Source: Acanthosepion pharaonis (Eukaryota > Mollusca > Cephalopoda > Sepiida > Sepiidae). From it: a stretch of DNA of 64,000 nt. The position numbers and the translations under genes were made by a program. The first letter of the stretch is position 1. Each line of letters begins with the position of its first letter. Under the pieces are notes generated by a model that saw only the letters and a program-made list of their open reading frames with translations, had not been told where the DNA came from and did no database searches. The stretch lies in NCBI GenBank assembly GCA_903632075.3, contig CAHIKZ030000580.1:953001-1017000 (forward strand), given 5' to 3'. Below, piece by piece: positions 1 through 10,300 of the stretch.

Positions 1-1080
1 ATAAATTTTGCAGCACCTGGGGGGGGGGGACAAAGACACAAAATGTCTATCTTTTCTCATTCTTTCCATATAATCAAGTCATTTCGATGTTTAATAACCA
101 AACGGATTTTATCGCATACAACTTTCCTGTGATATAACTGTTGCTATATCTTGGTTTGTGCGGCTTACTTCCCCAATTATGGGTTAAATGGCAGATCAGA
201 ACGTGCTCTCGAGTTTTGGGTGGTAGCCAGCTTAGGAGAAGAACAGCTACGTATTCAGAACAGTGGAGAAGGCAACGGGAAATCATTCCACTATCATTCC
301 CATGAACTTATGGCAATTGACAAATGATAAAAAAAAGGAGTTTGTGAAATGCCAGGATCATGATATTATGAAAACGACATAGACTATTGTCTTAGTTCTG
401 ATGAAAGCTTTTATGTTATCGAAAATTGATGCAAAATAGCTTTCCTATTTTCCTCGATTAGAATTTGTCTCGTGTTAAGCTAATCTGATATCTCGCAATA
501 TCTTTGAAAACATTTTTAAAACAATATTAAGTTGAGTATTATCTAAAAAATATTAATTTTCTTGAAACTGACTTTCTTTAACAAAACAGAGCTGACTACA
601 ATTAACTTTTATTTTAGAATCAAGTATGACAAGCGATTCTACGTTCACATTAAGAAGAACTCGAACCTCAACATAATCCAAAGAACTGATAATCAATAAT
701 TGATTGCAATCCGCCCACTAGGATTTGAAGGCTGACTTTTGTTTGAAACTGTTTTTTTATTATTATCCAGACGTTCGTAAAACAGCGCGGGAATGTGACA
801 TGTCTCTACAGCGAGGAGTTTATCAAATAGGAAGCAATCAGTAATACCAAGTCTTTTGATTTCGGCCATAAAAGGAAGCGTTAGTCTGTATTCTTTGGAT
901 GAGTTCAAAGAGGCTTAAGTAGCTTCAGTTGATCTGGACATCTCTTGGTCTCTGTCCGTAGCACTTGGCTCTTTGGACAATAGACGGACATTTATGTTTG
1001 AAGAGTAACCTTCTAAATGTTCAAATAGTCATACACACACAACTCGCGCGCAATACAGATACAATGGCAATCTTACGTAT

Positions 1081-1083
<3 letters not shown>
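1..1083. other. AT-rich unannotated sequence
   Basis: No gene, RNA or mobile element was recognised here. The sequence is AT-rich with a short G run near position 20 and a few A or T runs. The only open frames are short, have no recognisable domain and look like chance. Confidence 0.6.
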
Positions 1084-1149
<66 letters not shown>

Positions 1150-1160
1150 ATGTATGTATG
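1084..1160. repeat. (TA)n array grading into TG and TATG
   Basis: About 29 uninterrupted TA units, followed by a short (TG)n and a few TATG units. Open frames that read Tyr-Ile repeats across it are artefacts of the array. Confidence 0.97.
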
Positions 1161-1313
1161 TATATAATCCGTATATATCAATATTGTAGCCAATCTCTTT
1201 ATTAATCTATTTTATATTCTGTTTTGTAAAATATCCTTTTGTATTCATATAATATTTTATTTAAATTCCTTCAGATTTCAACGATATATTCCTGTGGTAT
1301 ATAAACTCATAGC

Positions 1314-1477
<164 letters not shown>

Positions 1478-1535
1478 CATCTTTAAATTAAAATTCCTAT
1501 CGTCTCTCATGTGTAGTAGCTTCAACGTAAACAGA

Positions 1536-1576
1536 AACTTAGTCCGATGAAGTCCTAAAGAACGAAACGCGTCGTA
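1536..1576 (+). ncRNA. Hammerhead-ribozyme-like core, decayed
   Basis: The catalytic-core strings are recognisable: CCGATGA at 1544-1550 (consensus CTGATGA, one change) and GAAA at 1564-1567. Between them GTCC and GAAC can form a stem II with loop TAAA and one mismatch, and CGCGTC follows. A close relative lies on the minus strand near 58490. Hammerheads of this layout are known from the terminal repeats of Penelope-like elements. The first core change probably abolishes cleavage, so this is called a relic. No reverse transcriptase is adjacent. Confidence 0.5.
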
Positions 1577-1599
1577 ATAATTTCTTTCTACTTTGTCAT

Positions 1600-1980
1600 G
1601 AATCTTTCTTCCCAAATTGTTCTTGATATATATAAATTTATATATTGTTATCGCATTGCAACCTCTTAATTCATTAATTCCCTTATTATCTTGAATCGTA
1701 CTTCCTTTGATTGACTGCGAACGGAAGCTATTTTTCGTCCGCAAATGAAATGACTGTAATAGATTTGAAAATTCTTTTTTAACTTAGTGGAAAATAGACT
1801 ATTCATAGTAGACAACCCATGTTTAAAGTTCTTTTGAACCACAGTTATTGCCTTAAAATTGAATTTGAAAGAATGAACAGAAAGAAATAAAATACAAAAG
1901 GTAGAGTGACAAAATATTAAAAAAATGATTAATTAACTAAAAAGTGAATTAATACTTAATTTAATGACTTGAGAAATAAC
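1600..1980. other. AT-rich unannotated sequence
   Basis: Nothing recognisable as a gene or mobile element. It may include the distal part of the Penelope-derived repeat that carries the hammerhead-like core just upstream, but I cannot fix a boundary. Confidence 0.4.
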
Positions 1981-1984
1981 ATAA

Positions 1985-2640
1985 TGTCCGAACAAAAAAG
2001 AAAAAGTGACTATGAAAAGGAAAAACAAACCAAATATAAAGGAAAACAAATGACAAAAGCAAAGAGATAAAAATAAAAGAAAAAAGAGATGTTGACAAAA
2101 ACAAAAAAGAAAGATAGAGAAAAAAGAGGAGAAAGAGAAAGAAGATGATGACAAAAACAAAACAGAAAGCGACAAAGAAGAAAGAGATGTCGACACATAA
2201 AGAAAGAGTGAGAAAGAATAAAAAGAAAAAAGTTCATGACAATAAGAAAGAATAAGGAAAGAAAAAAGAAAAAAAGATGATGACAAAAAAGAAGGAGAGA
2301 ATGAAGAAAAAGATGACGGTAATAAGAAAGCAAGACGAAGATATGATAGCAAAATAAAGAAGGAGTGAAAGAAGGAGTGAAAGAAGGAGATGAGAACAAA
2401 AAGAAAGTAGGCCATGAAAGAAGAAAGAAAAAACAAGGAAGTAAAACATCATCTAAAGAAAGAAAAATCAAAGGAATAAATAAAGAACAAAAACATATAT
2501 GAACTGTAAGTTTGGGATGCGGAAACGATTAATAAAAAAAATAATTCGCAGTAAACAAACAGAAAAGAAGAAGGAGAACGTGATTATAGTGAGAAAAATT
2601 GAGCGAAAAGAAAGCTAAGATAAAATGAGTGAATAAATGA
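1985..2640 (+). repeat. Purine-rich (A/G) tract
   Basis: About 650 bp in which the plus strand is overwhelmingly A and G, with many AAAGAAAGA and GAAGAAA runs. The apparent minus-strand open frames (Phe/Ser/Leu-rich, up to 167 codons) only translate this polypyrimidine complement and should not be taken as membrane proteins. Confidence 0.85.
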
Positions 2641-3239
2641 ATCGATAAGTGAGTTGAATTGAAGTGATTAATGTCCTCCCGAAAAAACTGAAACGTGATA
2701 ATATAGTGTTTTTCGCGTCACGTGCAAGTTGGAAAAGAAATGTGAACTTTAAATAGGCAGAGGATTGAAATTTCGGCATAAAAGGGTGGCGAAAAATAAG
2801 ATGGTTTCGGGGAAAAAAAAAGAGAATACACAAATGAATGTAGGAAGGAGATGATAAGGAGGAGGAGGAGGAGGAGATGATTGTAAAAAAGAACAAACTG
2901 ACAAGTTCCAAGTGGAAACAGAATTTCGATTAGTATTTAAGATCTTTTTTTTTTCTTTTCTTTACTTTATTCTTTTTTGGATTCGCTATTCAATTAATAC
3001 AACTTTCTTCTGAATCCTGAAATTTTGTCATTTATGCCAGCTTAAAAATATGTCAGATTGAAAATAATGATACCTTTCATTTAACTCATATAGATGTTAC
3101 TTGTTTATATTCATATTTAGGCATTTCCATTCCTCTTTTGCCAACTGTTCTGCAGAATTTTTGTAATGTTATCGCTGTAACGACTAATAAGAATAAGAAA
3201 CCAACTCTTTCATACGTAAAATAATTGTTTATTCACTTG
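2641..3239. other. AT-rich unannotated sequence
   Basis: A short (GGA)n run at about 2860-2876 and T-rich runs near 2945. No gene or mobile element recognised. Confidence 0.5.
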
Positions 3240-3670
3240 ATGGACTTCGGCAGTTAATATCGACGTGAGGATGTATGGATTCAGCTCTTAAATTGAGCGT
3301 TGGTCATTTTTCGAGTATGTGATAGACTAGACTTTTCCTCTTGTGTGGAACGGTTATATAACTTTGTCATCTAGTTGTCCCGAATGTACACATCATAATC
3401 TTAGATTGACCTTCTATTTATATGTCGGTGTAGCCACTCATATCCTTTGAGGCCCGATTCTTCTCCGTGTGGCTATGAAGATACCTTTCAGGTCAACTTT
3501 CTACACTTGGCACTTTTGATGTTCTAGAGTGACAAGGAATGCATAGCCTACTTTGGTATCTCTTGGGGTTAGGCCACTACATATATTGGGGTCGCTTCAG
3601 ATCAACTCCTCTTAAAACATTGGTTCTTTATTGACATTAAATTCGATTCAAACCTCTGTTATTTCCTCGA
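3240..3670 (+). repeat. Dispersed repeat copy, family F
   Basis: This less AT-rich segment matches 23310-23640 in order: a block around ACCTTTCAGRTCAAC, a block ending in ACTACATATATTGGGG (CAGTATATATTGGCGG in the other copy), then TCTTAGAACA/TCTTAAAACA and a shared GATTCA tail. Identity is patchy, so both are old copies. It has no coding potential that I can see. It could be an untranslated end of a retroelement or a SINE. Confidence 0.55.
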
Positions 3671-4930
3671 GTGACTCATACTATACTTATTAAAAAGGGT
3701 TTAGAAAAACTACTTAAGTTAGTGAAATTTCTTTTATGTTTTATTAAAAATGCCGTTTATTTTGTTAAGATTCGATTATAGTTAAAAGATTTAACGTGTG
3801 TATCTTTATATAATTAGTAAATCGCCAGAATAATGTAGATTACTACAGTGAAAAATTAGACAACATTACCGACAAAAAACATTTGGTATATTATATAATA
3901 AATATTAGATATTTTAATTTGATTATAGTCTATGTCTATTTACTTTAAGACTTTCTTTGATATACATTTATGTTTACGCAAAGTAAATAGACATAGACGT
4001 AAACGTTGATTTTGAACAAATTTATATAAATAAAGTTTTGTTCTCTTGGAGTAATGAAGCCCACAAACCTGATTAATTGTTACTCTTTTAAAACATACTC
4101 TTTGTAAGTTCCTAGTTGATGAAAATTTTTTGGTTGCACAAAAGTGGAGTAATGCAATAAAAGTTGTGCAGTAGAGACTGTGACAAATTATAGGATTTTT
4201 CGCAATTTACTTCAGGAAGGAAGAAAAACAGTGGAATCACAAGGAAATCAGTTATGTCCAAGAATAACTACGAGATTGTCTAATGTGTAATTTTTCTCTA
4301 AAGATGCTAAGAGAACATGTATTTCACTGCATACACAAGGAAATATTCTGAATTATTCTTTTACTAAAGCTGAACCTATTCTTGATGGAAAATTTGAGAA
4401 AATGCTTAATACGAATTATTGTTTTCATTAAAATCTTTTAACCAAATATTTGAAATTCGTGTTTTAAAATATTACACAAAGCAATCAAAATTTTCTTTAT
4501 TACATTTCTATGGCGAATTTCACGAAGTCAGAATCGGTTATAAATCTGAGAAATGTTAACATTTATATCAGCAAATGCGTTGATAATAGAATGTGAAATA
4601 AAATGAAATGTAAATCATAGGCGTCGTCACTGACGTCGACATTACGAACGGTGCCAACATAAGTGGCATCACTGTTACCCACATTTCCCTCTCAGGTTCG
4701 AGAGGATTTCTAATTGTTTAATGAGACTAGAATTACAAGCCGTGTGTAAATGGAGAATGTTTATTGGTTGAAAATTCTTTAATTAATCTGCGAAGTTGTT
4801 GATTGTGTCACCAGGGAAACCAGAAAAAAGAACAGAGGACCCCCCAAAAAAAAAAATAAGAGAAAATGAAAGACGAGAAAGACAAGAATGGGGAAAAAGA
4901 TAAAAGTAAGTGCCAAAAGGGGGGGCGACA
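3671..4930. other. AT-rich unannotated sequence
   Basis: No gene or mobile element recognised. It contains a short imperfect inverted pair of GTCTATGTCTATTTAC type near 3930 and 3985 that could form a weak hairpin, and a somewhat less AT-rich patch around 4620-4700. Confidence 0.5.
3930..4000. repeat. Inverted repeat around TAGTCTATGTCTATTTACTTT
   Basis: The left arm CTATGTCTATTTACTTT (near 3931-3948) and the right arm AAAGTAAATAGACATAG (near 3980-3998) are reverse complements with about 30 bases between them. They would form a stem of about 17 bp. The element is not identified. Confidence 0.7.
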
Positions 4931-4932
4931 AT

Positions 4933-4984
4933 GAAGAAGAAGAAGAAGAAGAAGAAGAAGAAGAAGAAGAAGAAGAAGAAGAAG

Positions 4985-5014
<30 letters not shown>
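4933..5014 (+). repeat. (GAA)n array, about 27 units
   Basis: An uninterrupted GAA trinucleotide array. On the minus strand it reads as poly-Ser, poly-Phe or poly-Leu depending on frame, which explains the long minus-strand open frames that cross it. Confidence 0.98.
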
Positions 5015-5018
<4 letters not shown>

Positions 5019-6200
5019 GTAGATAGAGGAAATGAGAAAGTAAAAGCAAGAGACGCAGTAAAGAGGTATTGCACAAAGAATATAAAGGTTAAAAAACAAA
5101 AAAAGAGAAAAGTATAAGAACAAATTTAAGAGGCTAAGAAGGTAGTAATTACAATACAGCAGGGGAAATGCGAATCATTAGGCAATTTCTTTGGAATAAA
5201 AGTGGCAATAATAATAATAATAATATCATGTAAAATTACAAAGAGAAAAAAATGCGAAGACGATTGAAAGGAGGAAGTAAATATAAAAAAATAGGTAGTA
5301 GACACCCAGTCCGCAAAAAATGGTTGCAAATAGGAATGAAGTGGGATTTAATTTCATCTGAATGCTTCTTTTGTTTCTGAACAATCCTCTTGTTTGCCTT
5401 TGCCTGGTGAGAAGACGGAACTTGTGGAAAGGGAAAACAGATAAAATAAAAGAAACGAGACTAAAGAAGACAAAGGTTGCAGAATGTGCATTCGTCATTG
5501 TGTGTGCATGCATTTGGCTTTATAATCCTTTTCTTTTTCAAATAGTTGCGTGCATTTCAGTCTGTATTAATAAGTACGTGTGAAAAGAGAACAGAGTGAA
5601 TATTGCGACTTTGAATGTTACGTAAATGTGCATTTATACCTATGTTTAAAACCAAAAATCAAAACTTAGTAGATTATACATTAGAGACAAGTTCCCGTTT
5701 TCTCTTTGGCCTGCGCATTTCTCTATTGCAATAATAAATAATACAAACGACATCTTCCTCTTACATTGTATGTGTATGCTCATACTCTTGATTATTTCAA
5801 ATGTGTTTATGTTATATTTATATAATGTTTATGTTATATTTATATAATGATCAGAAATAATGCAAGTCAAATTTGGGAAAAATAGTCCCAGTAAACAATT
5901 TTCTCTACAACAGCAATCTCTCACTCTGAACTCAGATTATTTATTGTTACTTGATGTTGAGATTTCCAAGCTACAATTAAAGCATTTCAAAAAGATCGAA
6001 AATGTTTCTGAATAGAGCAACTGCTTCATATTCTCTGTCCGAATGTCTGGGATGAGGCGTTATCATTATTTATACTATTTATATTTTGACAACAAAGATG
6101 AAGACAATAGTGTAAATAAGGCTTTATATTCATTTTATATTTGGTAGATAATATAATAAACATAATATTAGCAAAGGGAGAACACCTAAAAACACAAAGC
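5015..6200. other. Unannotated sequence with short tandem repeats
   Basis: It contains (AAT)n at 5207-5225 and two tandem copies of a 22-23 bp unit based on TTTATGTTATATTTATATAA near 5804-5849. No gene or mobile element recognised. Confidence 0.5.
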
Positions 6201-6589
6201 TAATGTTCGAACTAGATTTTAGGCTTATGGTTAGGGTAAATTCTAAGGCTACTCTTAGGATTATAGTTTAGGATTGCTGATTACTTTAAGTTGGTGTCAT
6301 TATTAGGGTTAGTGTGAAAGTTAGGTTTTAGTACTGATCACTGTGTTAGGGTTAAGGACAAGGATTTAGGTTATATTTCTTCTTTTTTTTAAGGGATGGT
6401 GTTAGTATTAGAGTTTAGAATTGTTGATAACATTATGGAAGGGTAGGTTCTGGGTTATTGTTAGTTTAATGGTTAATGTTAGAATTAGCATAGCGGCTAG
6501 TAATTATGATTCTTGATAGGGTTAGGTTAGGACTAGTGTTCAGTAGTTAGTGTAAGTTTTGGGTTTAGTGTTATATTTAGGGGAAGGGT

Positions 6590-6672
6590 TAGGGTTTAAT
6601 GCAAATATTTGAATTATAGTTATGGATATTATATTTGCTTACGGATGGAATTAGAGGTACGGTTAAACTTTT
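6590..6672 (+). repeat. 83-bp direct repeat, copy 1
   Basis: It matches 8202-8284 with one visible substitution (ATATTTGC here, ATGTTTGC there). It sits at the edge of the TTAGGG-like field. See copy 2. Confidence 0.93.
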
Positions 6673-6687
6673 GTTTAAGGTTAGTGT

Positions 6688-6688
<1 letters not shown>

Positions 6689-6756
<68 letters not shown>

Positions 6757-6757
6757 T
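6689..6757 (+). repeat. (AAT)n array
   Basis: An AAT trinucleotide array with one TTATAAT interruption. It begins about 17 bases after the 83-bp repeat. Confidence 0.96.
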
Positions 6758-7299
6758 AAAACAACAACATAATGGCCTCTTAACAACTAACAAAACCATT
6801 TATAACAGTTGCATAAAAATAGAATAATATTAGTTGTTATTTTTCGATTGGGGTTAGGGTTAGTGTATACTGTTGCTATTAGGATTAAGGCAAAGATTTC
6901 GAATTGTGTACAGGATAAGTGTTAGTGGTTAGGAGTTGGATCAAGTTTAAGGTTATGGTTTGGATTTGATGTTATTAATCGGGTTAGGTTTTAGGATTAT
7001 TGATAGCGTTAGTGTTAGAGTTGTTAAAATTAAGGTCACAGTCAACAGCAACACCAACAGCAATACTACTGTCACTTATAATTTAGAAGCAATATAATGG
7101 CGCTTGCACGAGAAAATTACATTCATAATAGAGATATGTTATTTTGTTTGAATAGTTTGTGAACACTTAATGTTAGAGTTATGCTAGTGTTAGGGTTTAG
7201 GTTTGACGATAGATTTATGGTCATGTGTTTAGGGTTAATATGAATGGTAACGATTATTGTTAAGGTTATCGTTAGGGCTAGGATTAGGCTTAACGACAA

Positions 7300-8201
7300 C
7301 AACAACAACATGATAAATACTGCTTCTTCTACTTATAAAAATTAATTTGCAAGCATTTGCACGCACAGTTTTATTGAATTTGACTAACAAAATTTATCTA
7401 TTCAAGTTTTTATATTTTGGCAGTTTACATTTACGTAACCGTACATCCTGGTCACATTTAGAAAACAACTATGATTCGTAATCGTTTTACTCGATTACGT
7501 TCGACCATCTCGAGTCATTTTTAAGAATGCTAATATTATCAATTGCAATAAAGAAATGTCTTCATTAATTTCGTACTGCTATTCTTTTAGAAATGTTAGA
7601 ATTTTGATTTAAAAGTTTTTGTGTATCGAATGCAAGTGATGTCATATGTAGAATGGATTGTAATTATATTTTTAAAGACTAGTCAAATATTAAATAATAA
7701 TCAAATAATTTGACAGTGACTTAGGATCTAGTGATCATTAAATGTAAATGTAAACATATTTTAAAATACCGTACATACTCATGTATAAGCCGAATTCATG
7801 TATAGTGCAACCCCTGAATTTTTTGTGAAGAAAGTGATTTTCTTTCATATAGTTCGTATATAATGTGATCCTAGCTTCTGAGTAATACTAGTGGGACTAC
7901 CGTAGTCAAATATTGCAGTACTGAGCATCATTCTAGATATATTTTATGGCAAATAAATGGTATTTATTCTGTTTTGTAAAGAACTACTCCAAAATGGTGA
8001 AAAAACTACTTACCATAAAATATCTGAAACGAAGATTTAGATACCGTAGTTTTATTTTCGTTCATGCCTGACTCCACTAACTCTTTTACCCCGGTTCTGC
8101 CTCCTACGTGGTCTGAGTTTCTTCTCTTTTGTAACCTTTTCAAGAAAAGTAGCTATTTTTACATAAAAAATTGTCTTAAAAAATCTGATTATGTTTGACG
8201 A
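7300..8201. other. AT-rich sequence, possible DNA-transposon fragment
   Basis: No gene recognised. The segment at 7769-7860 holds a motif of the type ACCGTACATACTCATGTATA followed by AGCCGA, with a second echo GTATATAATGTGATCC. It reminds me of terminal sequences of cut-and-paste DNA transposons that begin with similar TACTCGTGTATAAG strings, but no second terminus was found, so this is only a hint. Confidence 0.3.
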
Positions 8202-8284
8202 TAGGGTTTAATGCAAATATTTGAATTATAGTTATGGATATTATGTTTGCTTACGGATGGAATTAGAGGTACGGTTAAACTTTT
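8202..8284 (+). repeat. 83-bp direct repeat, copy 2
   Basis: It is nearly identical to 6590-6672, 1612 bp upstream. The flanks outside the 83 bp do not match, so this is a local copy event, not a larger tandem duplication. One mismatch in 83 bp implies it is young compared with the surrounding decayed repeats. Confidence 0.93.
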
Positions 8285-8563
8285 TTAGATTCTTTAAAAT
8301 TAAATATATTTGTCGATTATGATTTTTTTCAAAGGGTTTGTCTTCATTTGAAATCACAGAACAAGTTTCTTCTGGCCTTTCTTATTAGTTTTCAGTTTTG
8401 TGCTGCAGATTTCATTAACACAACTCCAATTCATACCATACAATAATCAAGACGTCAGCCTTTTATTTTCTCCTTACTCTCTCTATCTCTCCCTTTCTAA
8501 CCATTTCTCGTTCGCTCCGAGAACCCGCTGTTTAACTATACGTTACACACATACCAAATAGCA

Positions 8564-8639
8564 TATCTGTATCTATAAAAAGAATGTATAAACATAAGAA
8601 TGTCTTAAAAATAATTGTCGGACTTTGTCCATTTCATAA
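8564..8639 (+). repeat. 76-bp direct repeat flanking a tRNA-like sequence, copy 1
   Basis: It matches 8916-8991 at a constant offset of 352 bp with about four substitutions, sharing for example GTATCTATAAAAAGAATG and GTCGGACTTTGTCCATTTCA. Confidence 0.9.
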
Positions 8640-8755
8640 TGCGTGACGTCATTTGTTTACATTTGGATACGCAATGAGCAGATATGAATGTACGTGAGAG
8701 AATCATGGAAGATTGAAATTTAAAGGCAGTTAATTCGACCGTGCCAATCAAACGA

Positions 8756-8839
8756 TTCTCTGTGGCTCGATTGGTTAAGAGCACGTCAGGCTAAATGACG
8801 GTTCGATATAGGATACAGGTTCGAATCCTGTAGGAAAAC
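8756..8839 (+). tRNA. tRNA-like sequence with long variable region (SINE head or tRNA pseudogene)
   Basis: Three arms of a cloverleaf are perfect. The D arm pairs GCTC (8765) with GAGC (8779). The anticodon arm pairs CGTCA (8784) with TGACG (8796) around the 7-nt loop GGCTAAA. The T arm pairs ACAGG (8815) with CCTGT (8827) around TTCGAAT. Box B, GGTTCGAATCC, is perfect. The variable region is about 14 nt, as in class II (Leu/Ser-like) tRNAs. The acceptor stem TTCTCTG/AGGAAAA pairs poorly and the base before the anticodon is G, not U, so a working tRNA is unlikely. The nominal anticodon would be CTA. A tRNA-derived SINE head or a tRNA pseudogene are the main options. It lies midway between two 76-bp direct repeats. 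Confidence 0.5.
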
Positions 8840-8915
8840 GAATATTTTCTATGAAAATTTCTTGGACATTCAGGCCAGTAAATGTTGTTTATTATAAACA
8901 GAGGTTTTACTTAAA

Positions 8916-8991
8916 TATTTGTATCTATAAAAAGAATGTATAAACATAAAAGTGTCTTAAAAATAACTGTCGGACTTTGTCCATTTCATTA
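8916..8991 (+). repeat. 76-bp direct repeat flanking a tRNA-like sequence, copy 2
   Basis: Second copy of 8564-8639. It runs straight into a (TA)n array, which replaces the sequence that follows copy 1. Confidence 0.9.
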
Positions 8992-9016
8992 TATATATAT
9001 ATATATATATATATAT
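8990..9016. repeat. (TA)n array
   Basis: About 13 TA units between the 76-bp repeat and a 33-bp sequence that recurs at 9566-9598. Confidence 0.97.
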
Positions 9017-9049
9017 CACAAGTTTGTATCCGTTATCAATAACACATTT
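9017..9049 (+). repeat. 33-bp repeat next to (TA)n, copy 1
   Basis: It matches 9566-9598 with one mismatch (core CCGTTATCAATAACACATTT). Here the (TA)n array lies on its left. In the other copy it lies on the right. The sequence contains TTATCAATAA, a short near-palindrome. Confidence 0.88.
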
Positions 9050-9130
9050 AAGAAAAAAACATATTTCGATTCGTATCATAGTTTTTCGTCTCGGATGCTA
9101 CCTGAATTTTACGAAAAACAAAATAATTTC

Positions 9131-9170
9131 CATGCCTGAGGAAGACTGAATGTACAATCGAAATTACTTG
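9131..9170 (+). ncRNA. Hammerhead-ribozyme-like core with CTGAGGA
   Basis: CTGAGGA at 9136-9142 (consensus CTGATGA, one change) and GAAA at 9160-9163 flank a possible stem II, GACTG with CAATC, with one mismatch and loop AATGTA. The sequence after GAAA is TTACTTGCG. The same CTGAGGA variant occurs at both ends of the Penelope-like element at 44729-46624, which suggests this is a stranded terminal-repeat fragment of a related element. Cleavage activity is doubtful. Confidence 0.45.
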
Positions 9171-9565
9171 CGTATTTAAGAAAGACCTAATACAGCTTGT
9201 AATTTTAAAAAACAAGGATCATAACATTTATCGAGTGATTGATAGATTAATGCATCTTTAAAATTTTGTTAAGAAAGGGATTTCGCCATTTTATATCATT
9301 AACTTTACTAATTTACTTTTTGTATGAATGATTCATTGTAATATAAATTGAAATGCAACACGTGTTTGATTTAAAAGAACTGATCCGATGTGCAAATTTT
9401 TGGGATAACAACTGAGACATTACTCTACTTATTGAACTATTTAGTTCATTCCACATTGACTAATAAACTCCTACAAAAAAAAAAAATTCTCAAATTACCA
9501 TATTAGTAAAAAATTCAGTTAAATTTTCAAAAAAAATTCAGCCTTAGCGTTGCGACTGCACGCTC
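9171..9565. other. AT-rich unannotated sequence
   Basis: Nothing recognisable apart from an A run near 9475. It may be part of the retroelement that left the hammerhead-like core upstream. Confidence 0.4.
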
Positions 9566-9598
9566 CACAAGTTTGCATCCGTTATCAATAACACATTT
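9566..9598 (+). repeat. 33-bp repeat next to (TA)n, copy 2
   Basis: Copy of 9017-9049 with a single T/C difference, followed directly by (TA)n. Confidence 0.88.

Positions 9599-9601
<3 letters not shown>

Positions 9602-9657
<56 letters not shown>
9602..9657. repeat. (TA)n array
   Basis: About 28 TA units ending in GAGGGAGAGAGA. Confidence 0.98.
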
Positions 9658-9660
<3 letters not shown>

Positions 9661-9720
9661 GGAGAGAGAAATGAAATAAAAATTAAAATGCATGTTTTGA
9701 TTGTTCACTATCCTTAATCC

Positions 9721-10012
9721 ATGATCTATATCTTTTCCTACCCATTTTTTCATTGTTTTCTATCAACCCGAAAATCTCAGAAATCCGCCATTAGTCACCG
9801 AAAGCTCAATTCTGTCGTGATCAGTCGAATGCTTCCGACAACGAATAAAGCTCGACTCCAACCACACCCTATTCCCTGGTCTGCTGCCCCTGTTTGCCGC
9901 ATACATTGCCCACTACCACCCAATATTGCGTTATCTCCGCGCCAAATTAACAGTCAATTAGTTTATCATGGCGGAATCCCTATTAGGCGGACATTTCATA
10001 AGTGAGTCTCAC
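9721..10012 (+). other. GC-richer block with a 94-codon open frame, exon-like but unrecognised
   Basis: The open frame 9721-10005 crosses a block (about 9780-10010) that is clearly less AT-rich than its surroundings and has no simple repeat. The predicted peptide is rich in Pro, Arg and His, and I recognise no domain. A plausible splice donor, AA followed by GTGAGT, lies at about 9999-10006. It could be an exon of an unrecognised gene, a decayed element or an unrelated composition island. I do not claim a gene. Confidence 0.2.
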
Positions 10013-10109
10013 GGGAGAGATGAGATATGCAAGCGAATTCCCACATTTCTATCGTCGAGATGATTTTTGCTTTTTTACTCTTCAAAAGCTTAAATCTCAA
10101 CATTTATGG

Positions 10110-10300
10110 ACTCATTTAATTTTCTTTCTTTTCTTTCTTTACAGTCTTTTTATAACTCGTTTTTCCCCTCATGATAATTTATTTTCCGCTTATGTATACA
10201 TTTTATATTTTATTCTTTCTTTTTCTTTTTCTTATTCGTTCCTTCTCTCATTTTTCTTTCTATCTCGAAGTTACTTTTTATTGCATTTTTTTAGTATTTA
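10110..10300 (+). repeat. Pyrimidine-rich tract
   Basis: T/C-rich run with TTTCTTTCTTTTCTTT-like repeats. The overlapping 99-codon open frame is Phe/Ser/Leu-rich because of this composition. Confidence 0.7.

Larger units (their letters stand above)
6205..7300 (+). repeat. Decayed TTAGGG-like repeat field
   Basis: Variants of GGTTAGGGTT recur irregularly for about 1.1 kb. Clean pieces include TTAGGGTTAG near 6304, GTTAGGGTTAAGG near 6346, AGGGTTAGGGTT near 6584, GGGGTTAGGGTTAG near 6849 and TTTAGGGTTAAT near 7229. TTAGGG is the telomere repeat of most animals including molluscs. The spacing is too degenerate for a recent telomere insertion. A decayed interstitial telomeric block or a minisatellite grown from one are both possible. 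Confidence 0.6.

Noticed and set aside
1933..2471. Minus-strand open frames up to 167 codons that look like membrane proteins
   Set aside because: They are the Phe/Ser/Leu complement of a purine-rich tract, with no conserved motif.
4779..5123. Minus-strand frames with poly-Ser, poly-Phe and poly-Leu
   Set aside because: Three frames of one (GAA)n array.
8756..8839. Amber-suppressor tRNA
   Set aside because: Poor acceptor stem and no U33; a SINE head or tRNA pseudogene explains it better.
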